Shown here: positions 14,851 to 22,385 of the stretch, piece after piece
How positions within the stretch are numbered: position 1 is the stretch's first letter
Layout: every line of letters starts with the position of its first letter
Assembly (NCBI GenBank): GCA_035650215.1
Contig: DASRIC010000002.1
Location: forward strand, 1-64,000
DNA length: 64,000 nucleotides
Reading direction: 5' to 3'
Source: JACVRW01 sp035650215
GTDB lineage: Bacteria > Actinomycetota > Thermoleophilia > Solirubrobacterales > Thermoleophilaceae
Translations under genes and position numbers: made by a program
Notes under the pieces: model-generated
Database searches by the model: none
The model's input: only the letters and a program-made list of their open reading frames with translations
What the model was told of the DNA's origin: nothing

Positions 14851-16224
14851 CTAGTCGCCGCGCGCCAGCGCGTGACCCAGGCGGCCCCAGCTGGGCACGC
14901 CTCCGTCGACCACGTGGATCACCTCGCGCGCGCCGTGCGCCTGGAGCAGGCTGGCCGCGGTGGCGCTCCGCTGCCCGGACGCGCAGATCGCCGCCACCGG
15001 GCGGGCGGGGTCGAGCCCTTCCGGTAGCCACTGGAGGTCGTGGTAGGGGACGTTGAGCGAGTCCGGGATGTGGCCGTCGACCCACTCGCTGTGCTCCCGG
15101 TTGTCCACGATCTGGACGCCGTCGGCCCGCCCGGCCAGCTCCTCGACCGTCCAGCGCGCGATGCTCTCCACCTCGCGGTGCTCGGCGCGCCAGCTGGTCA
15201 TGCCGCCCGCGAGGAAGCCGCCCAGCTTGCGGATGCCAACCGCCGTGGCGAGGCGGGCCGCGCCGTACGCGTCGTGATCGTCGCGGCCCACGAGCACGAT
15301 CTCCTGCTCGCGGTCGGCCACCCAGGCGAGCTTTGTTCCGAAGCCCTGGCGGAGCATCGTGATGCAGACCGCGCCCGGGATGTGCGCCTCGTCGAACTGG
15401 AGGTCCGTGCGCACGTCGACGATCAGCGCGCCCTCGGCGCGCCGCCCTTCGACCTGGCGCGGGGTGAGCGGCATCACCTCCACGCCGGCGCTGAGGAGCG
15501 GCCCGCGGTTGAGGGCCACGATCGCCTTGAAGTTCGGCGGCTGCGGGCCGAGCGCGGCGAGCGCCTGCTCCACGAACTCGTCCTCATCCTCCGCGAGCAG
15601 GGCGTTGTGACGCCGCTCGAAGCCGATCGTGGAGGACACCTTCATGTCCATGCCGGGACCGCCGCAGAGCGAGCCGCCGAGGTGGCCGGGCCAGACCTCG
15701 GTCTCGGCGGGGAGGGGGAGCAGCGCGCCGTGGAGGCTCCGGAAGATGCCGCGGGCTCCCTCCTCCTTCTCGATGGCGAGGTCGGGGCGGGCCACGTCGC
15801 CGACGAAGAGGCTGTCGCCGGTCAGGACGGCCCAGGGCTCGTCCCCGCGGGCGGTGTCGACCAGCGCGTAGGCCGTGTGCTCGGGGCGGTGGCCCGGGGT
15901 GTGGACGGCGCGGATGATGAGGGCCCCGAGCTGGAGCTCGTCGCCGTCCTCGAGTGGCTCGTGCGCGTATTCGGGGTCCGCCAGCCGGTGGATGTGGATG
16001 GTGGCGCCGGTGGCCTCGGCGAGCCGGCCGTGACCGGACACGTGGTCCGCGTGGTTGTGAGTCTCGAGCACGTGATCGATCTGCACGCCGAGGTAGCGGG
16101 CGTAGCCGAGGTACTCGTCGATCTCGAAGCGCGGATCGACCACGGCTGCGACGCCCGCGTCCAGGTCGCCGACGAAGTAGGAGGCGCAGCCGAGGTCGTC
16201 GTGCACGATCTGACGGAAGATCAC
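14851..16224 (-). CDS. Metallo-beta-lactamase / double rhodanese protein (persulfide dioxygenase-like)
   Basis: 457 aa, GTG start. Residues 1 to about 230 are an MBL fold with THNHADH (55-61), VHTPGHRPEH, TGDSLFVGDVARPDL and VWPGHLGG, the ligand set of the ETHE1/glyoxalase II branch that binds a single iron and oxidises glutathione or other thiol persulfides. Two rhodanese domains follow. The first (about 250-345) has VGRDDHD where the active cysteine loop should be, so it is probably non-catalytic. The second (about 355-457) has CASGQRS with Cys414 and should transfer sulfane sulfur. A cytosolic role in sulfide/persulfide detoxification is likely. Confidence 0.9.
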   Translation of the reverse strand: MIFRQIVHDDLGCASYFVGDLDAGVAAVVDPRFEIDEYLGYARYLGVQIDHVLETHNHADHVSGHGRLAEATGATIHIHRLADPEYAHEPLEDGDELQLGALIIRAVHTPGHRPEHTAYALVDTARGDEPWAVLTGDSLFVGDVARPDLAIEKEEGARGIFRSLHGALLPLPAETEVWPGHLGGSLCGGPGMDMKVSSTIGFERRHNALLAEDEDEFVEQALAALGPQPPNFKAIVALNRGPLLSAGVEVMPLTPRQVEGRRAEGALIVDVRTDLQFDEAHIPGAVCITMLRQGFGTKLAWVADREQEIVLVGRDDHDAYGAARLATAVGIRKLGGFLAGGMTSWRAEHREVESIARWTVEELAGRADGVQIVDNREHSEWVDGHIPDSLNVPYHDLQWLPEGLDPARPVAAICASGQRSATAASLLQAHGAREVIHVVDGGVPSWGRLGHALARGD

Positions 16225-16310
16225 GCGCTGATCATGTCAGGGGCTTCAAAACCCCCATCTGCGGGTACAGACGGTGAACCGTGATTGGGGGACACCGCCG
16301 TACGGGAAGC

Positions 16311-16523
16311 ATGGGAGCGCCGCAGGGAGACTCAGTCAGGTGGCAGCTGCGGGATCAGGCGCTGGCGCCGATGGAGTGCGACGTACCCGACAGGTGGTCG
16401 CTCGCGGAATACCGAGCGGTGCTCGAGCTCAGGGAGGAGCTCGACGTGCCCTGGTGGCGGCGACTGCGACGGGCACCGCCGAGATCGCCCGCTGCAGCCG
16501 CCGCCCGCTCGGCTGGGCAGTAG
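16311..16523 (+). CDS. Possible small hypothetical protein
   Basis: 70 aa from ATG 16311 with a weak GGGAAG site; an in-frame GTG lies at 16281. The central part reads as a plausible amphipathic protein (SLAEYRAVLELREELDVPWW), followed by an Arg/Ala/Pro-rich tail. It is transcribed divergently from the persulfide dioxygenase gene. There is no family match. The codon pattern is compatible with coding, but a chance frame cannot be excluded in DNA this GC-rich. Confidence 0.4.
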   Translation: MGAPQGDSVRWQLRDQALAPMECDVPDRWSLAEYRAVLELREELDVPWWRRLRRAPPRSPAAAAARSAGQ

Positions 16524-16537
16524 GCCCCGAATACGCA

Positions 16538-16585
16538 ACGAACGTCCCGGAGTAGTTGCTATGGGGGGTAGTGCGGGACGTTCGT
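16538..16585. repeat. 12-bp perfect inverted repeat with 24-nt spacer
   Basis: ACGAACGTCCCG (16538-16549) is repeated inverted as CGGGACGTTCGT (16574-16585). It begins 14 nt past the stop at 16523 and ends just before the Zur-like box. It could be a large-loop terminator of the small gene or a second operator for the zinc-type transporter gene. Confidence 0.6.
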
Positions 16586-16597
16586 CCGAGGCTCAGC

Positions 16598-16610
16598 GAG
16601 AATGATTCTC
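16598..16610. promoter_or_regulatory. Zur/Fur-type operator
   Basis: GAGAATGATTCTC is a perfect 6-1-6 palindrome in the context CGAGAATGATTCTCA, close to actinobacterial Zur boxes of the form TGNNAATGATTNTCA (from memory). It lies 16 nt upstream of the start of the metal-binding lipoprotein gene at 16627, where binding would block transcription when zinc is plentiful. A Fur-family gene lies at 20057-20494. Confidence 0.7.
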
Positions 16611-16626
16611 ACTAGCATCCGTCGCC

Positions 16627-17547
16627 GTGCGTGCCCCCGGCGTCCTCGTCTCGCTGCTGCTCGTGCCGGCCATCGCGGCGGCCGGCTGCGCTGACGACTC
16701 GGCCGGCGACGGCGAGCTGCGCGTGGTGGCTACGACCAGTCACGTTGCCGAGCTCGTGCGCCAGGTGGGCGGCGACCGGGTCCAGGTGACCGGGCTGCTC
16801 GAGTCGGGGGGCGACCCGCACGGCTACGAGCCGCGCCCGAGCGACGTGGCCGCCATCGGCAAGGCCGACGTGGTGTTCCGGTCGGGCGGCGAGGTGGACG
16901 AGTGGCTCGATGAACTGCTCGAGGGCGCGGGCGCGGACGAGGACGAGGTGGTGAGCCTGCTCGACGTGGTCACGCCGATCCGCACGGGCGACGGCGAGGT
17001 GGACCCGCACTGGTGGCAGGACCCCCGGGGCGCGGCACTCGCGGCCGGCGCGATCGGCCGCGCGCTGGCGGATGCGGATCCCCAGCGCCGCGCCGTCTAC
17101 GAGCGGTCGGCCGCGGCCTACGCGCGCCGGCTGCGCGCGCTCGACCGCGAGCTGGCGGCATGCTTCGGGCGCGTGCCCGAGGCCCGGCGCACCCTCGTGA
17201 CCACGCACGACTCGCTCGCCTACCTCGCGCGCCGCTACGGGCTCGACGTGGTCGGCTCGGTGATCCCCTCGCTGTCGAGCCAAGCCCAGCCTTCGGCGGC
17301 CGACGTGGAGGCGCTGGTCGAGCAGATCGAGGACAACGGGGTGAGCGCCGTGTTCCCGGAGTCGGGCATCTCCCGGAAGCTCGAGGAGGCGGTCTCACGC
17401 GAGTCCGGCGCCGCGATCGGCGGGCGGCTCTGGACGGACAGCCTCGGCCCCGAGGGCTCCGGAGCCGAGAGCTACACGGGCGCGATGCGTGCGAACGCGG
17501 ACGCGCTCGTGCGCGGGATGAGCGGCGGGAGCGAACGCTGCCCCTGA
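16627..17547 (+). CDS. znuA: Zinc/manganese ABC transporter substrate-binding lipoprotein
   Basis: 306 aa, GTG start directly downstream of a Zur-like palindrome. Lipoprotein signal with AAAGC (lipidated Cys21). It is a cluster A-I metal-binding protein: ESGGDPHGYEPRPSDV (first His ligand), DPHWWQDP (second), TTHDSLAYLARRYGL (third) and FPESGIS with the acidic ligand region. There is no His-rich loop, so high-affinity zinc and manganese variants cannot be separated by that feature; the Zur box favours zinc. It should deliver the metal to a membrane permease, but no permease or ATPase genes are adjacent. Its stop codon lies inside a palindrome shared with the convergent MMPL gene. Confidence 0.85.
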   Translation: MRAPGVLVSLLLVPAIAAAGCADDSAGDGELRVVATTSHVAELVRQVGGDRVQVTGLLESGGDPHGYEPRPSDVAAIGKADVVFRSGGEVDEWLDELLEGAGADEDEVVSLLDVVTPIRTGDGEVDPHWWQDPRGAALAAGAIGRALADADPQRRAVYERSAAAYARRLRALDRELAACFGRVPEARRTLVTTHDSLAYLARRYGLDVVGSVIPSLSSQAQPSAADVEALVEQIEDNGVSAVFPESGISRKLEEAVSRESGAAIGGRLWTDSLGPEGSGAESYTGAMRANADALVRGMSGGSERCP

Positions 17548-17556
17548 GTCAGGGGC
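17540..17556. terminator. Bidirectional palindrome covering both stop codons
   Basis: GCCCCTGAGTCAGGGGC is an 8-1-8 perfect palindrome. It contains the TGA of the zinc-binding protein (17545-17547) and, on the other strand, the TGA of the MMPL gene (17549-17551). As RNA it can form a 7-bp stem with a 3-nt loop in either direction. It is probably a compact shared terminator. Confidence 0.55.
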
Positions 17557-19954
17557 TGGTGGTGACGGGCTCCGGCTCGGGCCCTGGTCCCTCGGCGGCC
17601 TTGTCCTGCTCCTCGAAGTAGCCGGTGCCCTCGATGCTGATGTGCGGCAGGATCCGGTCGAGCCAGCGGGGCAGCCACAGCACGGACCTTCCGAGCGTCG
17701 TGATCAATGCGGGCACGAACAGGGTTACCACGACGGCGTCGATCGCCACCGCCGTGGCCAGGCCGAGGCCGAACTGCTTGATCGTCGGATCGCCGTTGAG
17801 GACGAAGCTCGCGAACACGCAGAACATCACGAGCGCCGCCGCCCCGATGATGCGACCCGAGTAGCCGAGCCCCTCGATCACGGTCTGACGGGCCCCCTTG
17901 CCCTCCTTGAAGTGCTCTTGGATCTGGGTGAGCAGGAACACCTGGTAGTCGGTCGAGAGCCCGAAGAGGATCGCGAACATGATCAGGGGCACGAAGCTCA
18001 CGACGGGGATGGCGCCGTCGAGTCCGATCACGTCGATCATGAAGCCCTCCTGGAAGACCAGGGTGAGCACTCCGTAGGCCGCCCCGACCGAGATCAGGTT
18101 CATCACGGCCGCTTGCGCGGGCAGCACGAGCGAGCGGAAGCCGATCAGGAGCACGAGGAAGCTGAGCGCCGCGACGACCAGGATGACAAGGGGGAGGACG
18201 TCGGTGATCTTGTCGGCGAGATCGACGTATGCGGCCGTCGTGCCGCCGACGAAGCCCGTCATGCCCTGGCCCTTCGTAGCGTTCGGGATCGTCGTGTCCC
18301 TCAGGAGTGAGACCAGGTCCTCCGTGGCGAGGTCGGAAGGCGAGGTCGTGGGAATCAGGTTGTAGACGGCGGCTGTGCCCTTCTTGTTGACCAGCGGCTC
18401 CGTCACGGACTTGACGCCCTTGGCCTTCTGAAGGTCCTTCCGCAGGGTCTGGAGCCTCGGGTCGGTGGCAGGCTGCTCCGCCTGCTTCTTCTTGCTGGCG
18501 AGCTGGTTGGACTGCTTCTGCGTCTGCTGCTTCGCCTCCGCCTGCGCCTGCTGCTGCGTCGCGCCCTCGAGGAGCGCCTGCTGCTCGATCTGCTGCTGCT
18601 GTTCCTGCAGCTTCTTCTCGTTCTGGCTGATCGTGTTCAGGTTCTTCTGGTCCGGCTTCGCGGGCTTGCTGAGCTTCACCGAGATGAGGAACGGCCCGTT
18701 CGTGCCCGGGCCGAAGCCCTTGTCGATGAGGTCATAGGCTTGGCGTGCAGTGGTGTCGGTGGGCTCCGCCCCCACGTCCTCCTGCCCCAGGCGCAGCGAC
18801 AGCGTGGGGATCGAAAGAGCCAGCAGTACGACCAGCACCGCGATCATCACCGGCCAGCGGTGATTCGTGATCCCCGTGCCGAACCTGGTCCAGAAAGCGG
18901 ATTGCTTCGCCGGGTGGCGGCCCTGACCGAAGGGAAGCCTGAGAGCCGAGACGTGCGATCCGGCTAGGCCGAACAGCGCCGGCAGCAGGGTGAGCGCGGC
19001 GAGAATGGCGAAGCCCACCGCGATCGCCGAGGTGTAGCCGAGCGTGGTGACGAGCGGGATATCGGCGACGATGAGCGCGAGCAGGGAGATCGCCACGGTC
19101 CCGCCGGCGAACAGGACCGCGCCACCCGCGGTCGCGAGCGCGCGCGCAATCGACTCATGCACCTCCATCCCCTCGAGGACCTGCGTTCGGTGTTTGGTGA
19201 CGATGAACAGCGAGTAGTCGATCCCGACCGCCAGTCCGATCATGGTCGCCAGCGTCGGCGCCGTGGTCGGGATCGAGGCCACGTGGCTGAGCAGGGTCAC
19301 GACGCTCAGGCCGCACAGAAGGCCGAGCACGGCAGTCACGATCGGGAGACCCATCGCCACCGCCGAACCGAAGACGAGCAGGAGGATCACCATCGCGGCG
19401 AAGATCCCGATCTTGTCGCTGGCCCCCGTGTCCGGCTTCGACAGCTCCTGGCCGACGTAGCCGCCTACGGCGGTTTGGAGCCCAGCCTTCTTCGCCGGGT
19501 TCGCGGCGTCGAGCACGTTCTGGGCCTCGTCGTCGGTGATCGAGCCCTGGCCGACGTTGAGCGTCACCGAGATGTAGCCGATCTGCTTGTTCTTGCTGAG
19601 CGCGCCCGACCCGGCGTCGCTCAGAGGGCTGATAGCACCCGTGACGTGCCCCAGCTTCTTCAGTTCCTTCACCGACGAATCGATGGCCTTCGAGTACTTC
19701 GAGTCGGTCAGCTTGCCGCTGTCGGTCGCGATGACAAGCGGATTCGATCCATAGGCCTGGGTGGGGAAGCGACCACTCAGAAGGTCGGTGGCGCTCTGGC
19801 TCCCGGTGCCGGGCAGGGTGACGTTGTTGTTCGTCTCTGAGCCGGCCTTGTTGGCACCGATCACGAGAGCCACGATCAGCACGAGCCACAGCCCGAGCAC
19901 CACGAAGTGCCAACGCGCGCACACGCGGCCGAGTCCATAGAGCAGCCTTGTCAC
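17549..19954 (-). CDS. MMPL/RND-family membrane transporter
   Basis: 801 aa, GTG start with AGGAGG upstream. The architecture is two repeats, each with one helix, a large outer loop and five helices, as in MmpL lipid exporters. Visible blocks include LATMIGLAVGIDYSLFIVTKHR (the GxxxDY core of the proton relay) and its partner IMFAILFGLSTDYQVFLLTQI. The second outer loop carries an unusual Gln/Lys-rich segment (about residues 435-515) that should form coiled coil. Likely exports lipids or hydrophobic compounds using the proton gradient. It follows the Fur-family gene on the same strand after about 100 nt. Confidence 0.9.
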   Translation of the reverse strand: MTRLLYGLGRVCARWHFVVLGLWLVLIVALVIGANKAGSETNNNVTLPGTGSQSATDLLSGRFPTQAYGSNPLVIATDSGKLTDSKYSKAIDSSVKELKKLGHVTGAISPLSDAGSGALSKNKQIGYISVTLNVGQGSITDDEAQNVLDAANPAKKAGLQTAVGGYVGQELSKPDTGASDKIGIFAAMVILLLVFGSAVAMGLPIVTAVLGLLCGLSVVTLLSHVASIPTTAPTLATMIGLAVGIDYSLFIVTKHRTQVLEGMEVHESIARALATAGGAVLFAGGTVAISLLALIVADIPLVTTLGYTSAIAVGFAILAALTLLPALFGLAGSHVSALRLPFGQGRHPAKQSAFWTRFGTGITNHRWPVMIAVLVVLLALSIPTLSLRLGQEDVGAEPTDTTARQAYDLIDKGFGPGTNGPFLISVKLSKPAKPDQKNLNTISQNEKKLQEQQQQIEQQALLEGATQQQAQAEAKQQTQKQSNQLASKKKQAEQPATDPRLQTLRKDLQKAKGVKSVTEPLVNKKGTAAVYNLIPTTSPSDLATEDLVSLLRDTTIPNATKGQGMTGFVGGTTAAYVDLADKITDVLPLVILVVAALSFLVLLIGFRSLVLPAQAAVMNLISVGAAYGVLTLVFQEGFMIDVIGLDGAIPVVSFVPLIMFAILFGLSTDYQVFLLTQIQEHFKEGKGARQTVIEGLGYSGRIIGAAALVMFCVFASFVLNGDPTIKQFGLGLATAVAIDAVVVTLFVPALITTLGRSVLWLPRWLDRILPHISIEGTGYFEEQDKAAEGPGPEPEPVTTSP

Positions 19955-20056
19955 CAGAGCCTCCTAACGCCGATGCGACGAGGAGCGAATCCTGGAAGAA
20001 CCGTATGCCGAGTGGCGGACGCCCGCAAGCCTCGGCTCGAGAATTTCTGCGAAGCG

Positions 20057-20494
20057 TCAGCTCGCGCTACGACAGGCGGGGCACTCGCCCCGGAGCGTCA
20101 CGTCGTGCGCGGCCACCGCGTAGTCGACGCGGCCGGACAGGCGCTCGATCGCCCGCTCGAGCTCGCTGTCCTCGAATGCGGAGACCTCGCCGCAGCTCAC
20201 GCAGACGAGGTGATGGTGATGATCGCCGCTCGGGTCGATCGGTTCGTAGCGGGCCACGCCCTCGGCGGCGTCGACCCGGCGGGCGAGGTCGAGCCGGTCG
20301 AGCAGCTCGAGCGTGCGGTAGATGCTCGCCACGCCCACGTCCTCGCCGCGCTCGTGCAGGTGGTCGGCAATCTCCTTGGCGGTCACGCTGCAGCGCAGAT
20401 CGGCCAGGGTGGCTACCACGGCGGCGCGCGGGGCGCTCAGCCGGTGGCCGCCGCGCTCGAGGGTGGCCTGGGCGTGTCCGATCCAGTCGCTCAT
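20057..20494 (-). CDS. Fur-family metalloregulator (Zur candidate)
   Basis: 145 aa from ATG 20494 with GAGG 6 nt upstream. Winged-helix N-terminus (RLSAPRAAVVATLADL ... SVTAKEIADHLHERGEDVGVASIYRTLELLDRL) and the metal-binding dimer domain with GDHHHHLVCVSCGEVSAFEDSEL and a terminal CPAC, giving the CxxC...CxxC structural zinc site. The likely target in view is the palindrome at 16598-16610, which would make it a zinc uptake repressor. PerR or Fur remain possible, since sodA lies immediately upstream on the same strand. Confidence 0.88.
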   Translation of the reverse strand: MSDWIGHAQATLERGGHRLSAPRAAVVATLADLRCSVTAKEIADHLHERGEDVGVASIYRTLELLDRLDLARRVDAAEGVARYEPIDPSGDHHHHLVCVSCGEVSAFEDSELERAIERLSGRVDYAVAAHDVTLRGECPACRSAS

Positions 20495-20534
20495 CGGTCG
20501 CCTCAAGCATAGGCGCGAGGCGACGGCGGGCCGG

Positions 20535-20554
20535 CCGGGCGCCGCGGCGCCCGG
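20535..20554 (-). terminator. Perfect 20-bp palindrome after sodA
   Basis: CCGGGCGCCGCGGCGCCCGG folds into an 8-bp stem with a CGCG loop, 19 nt beyond the sodA stop and upstream of the Fur-family start. Probably a terminator or attenuator between the two genes. Confidence 0.55.
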
Positions 20555-20573
20555 TCCGGCGGTGCGGCGGGCT

Positions 20574-21182
<609 letters not shown>

Positions 21183-21261
21183 GTCTCTCCCTTTCCCGGT
21201 TTCTCCAGGGCTACGACTCTATGCGGTAGGAACCGCGAGAACGCTACGATTTCGGCCCCAC

Positions 21262-21344
21262 GCGGATGTGGCGGAACGGTAGACGCGCCGTCCTCAGGAG
21301 GCGGTGGGCTTTTGCCCGTGGAGGTTCGACTCCTCTCATCCGCA
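21262..21344 (+). tRNA. tRNA-Leu(CAG)
   Basis: 83 nt. The acceptor GCGGATG pairs with CATCCGC, followed by an A discriminator. The anticodon stem CCGTC/GGCGG encloses CTCAGGA with anticodon CAG. A long variable arm (TGGGCTTTTGCCCGT) is typical of class II tRNAs, and the T-loop GTTCGACTC is present. CCA is not encoded. A TACGAT -10-like hexamer lies at 21245-21250. Confidence 0.95.
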
Positions 21345-21347
21345 TCA

Positions 21348-21396
21348 CGGGCTCCTGCAGTTCCTGCCCTCCTACGTGAGTTTCTGCAGGAGCCCG
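21348..21396. repeat. 13-bp perfect inverted repeat after tRNA-Leu
   Basis: CGGGCTCCTGCAG (21348-21360) and CTGCAGGAGCCCG (21384-21396) flank 23 nt, starting 4 nt after the tRNA 3' end and ending 8 nt before the stop of the convergent hydroxylase gene. It may terminate both transcripts. The long loop is unusual. Confidence 0.6.
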
Positions 21397-21403
21397 CCCG
21401 GGG

Positions 21404-22036
21404 TCAGGTGCCGGCGCGGCTGCGGCGCTTCTGCGGCGTGCCGAACACGTAGTCCCAGAACGGGGCGCTCACGCCGAAGCCCCTCGTGTCGTCCTGGAAG
21501 TGGTGGCGCATGTGCAGCTCGCGCATCAGCTTGCCGAGCCGGGTGCGTGGCCGGTGGTGATGCACGTGGTAGTGCGTCATGTCGTAGATCAGGTAGCCGG
21601 CGAGGAAGCCCGCCGCGAACACGTTGGCCCACGGCGTGCCGAGCACGAGCACGAACAGCCCGTAGAAGGCCAGCGCGAGCGGCACGCTCACCGACGGCGG
21701 CATGACCAGCCGCAGCGGGTCGTTCGGGTGGTCGTGGTGGACGCCGTGGATGATCCAGTGGACGCGCGCGCCGATGCCCTCCTCGGGCTCGAAGTGGAAC
21801 ACGAGGCGGTGCATCCAGTACTCGGTGAGCGTCCAGAACATGTAGCCCGCCAGCACGAGCCCCACGACCTGGACGGTGGTGGGCTCGCCACGAGCGCCGG
21901 TGGTGAAGAGGACGACGATCGCCGGCACGAAGATCAGCACCGGGACCATCGGGTGAACGCGAGACAACCTGTCGAGCACATCCGACTCGAACATCCGTGG
22001 AGAGGCCTTCAGAGCGTCTGTACGACGTGCGTCCAC
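21404..22036 (-). CDS. Fatty acid hydroxylase / sterol desaturase family protein
   Basis: 210 aa from GTG 22036. The block ASPRMFESDVL before the first ATG (21994) looks family-like, so I keep the longer form. It is a di-iron membrane hydroxylase with the full histidine set: HRLVFH, HGVHHDH, HYHVHHH and HMRHHFQD, interspersed with about four hydrophobic segments. The spacing and ending FGVSAPFWDYVFGT resemble fatty acid 2-hydroxylase (FA2H-like) members, which hydroxylate acyl chains of membrane lipids. No partner reductase is adjacent. Confidence 0.88.
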   Translation of the reverse strand: MDARRTDALKASPRMFESDVLDRLSRVHPMVPVLIFVPAIVVLFTTGARGEPTTVQVVGLVLAGYMFWTLTEYWMHRLVFHFEPEEGIGARVHWIIHGVHHDHPNDPLRLVMPPSVSVPLALAFYGLFVLVLGTPWANVFAAGFLAGYLIYDMTHYHVHHHRPRTRLGKLMRELHMRHHFQDDTRGFGVSAPFWDYVFGTPQKRRSRAGT

Positions 22037-22089
22037 GCTGTCGAATGTACCGCACCACCCGGGCGGGCGGAAGGTCGACTTCGGGTTCC

Positions 22090-22260
22090 CTAACTCGTGG
22101 CCCAGCGCTCGTGCCAGGACGCGATCACGAACTCGAGGCCGAGGGCGGCCGTCGCGCCGTAGACGAGCGCCTCGACGGCCGCCGGCTCGCCCCCGAAGAG
22201 GCGGCCGAGCAGGTAGCAGGTGACGGCGGCCATAAAGGTGAACTTCGCGGCGAAGTCCAT
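22090..22260 (-). CDS. Small hydrophobic protein
   Basis: 56 aa, ATG 22260, TAG at 22090-22092. Two hydrophobic stretches (about 5-20 and 30-47) surround GRLFGGEPAAVEAL; the end is ASWHERWATS. The third codon positions are almost all G or C, as in neighbouring genes. There is no clear ribosome site and no family match. It lies between the hydroxylase start and the divergent MFS gene. Confidence 0.5.
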   Translation of the reverse strand: MDFAAKFTFMAAVTCYLLGRLFGGEPAAVEALVYGATAALGLEFVIASWHERWATS

Positions 22261-22385
22261 GGGATGAGTGTCGGCGGCCAGCGCGCGGGACCTGTGGACG
22301 AGTCGTGAACGGTTGGTGAACGTCCGGTTACCGCGCCGCGCGGTTGTAGTCCGCCCGCCCGCGCTCTTAGGGTCGGTCGTGTCCC

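Noticed and set aside
20057..20494. PerR identity for the Fur-family protein because sodA is next to it
   Set aside because: The palindrome found in the window is Zur-like; PerR cannot be excluded but has no site in view.
21262..21396. tRNA with adjacent inverted repeat as an integration site
   Set aside because: No integrase, no direct repeat of the tRNA 3' end and no foreign-looking genes nearby.
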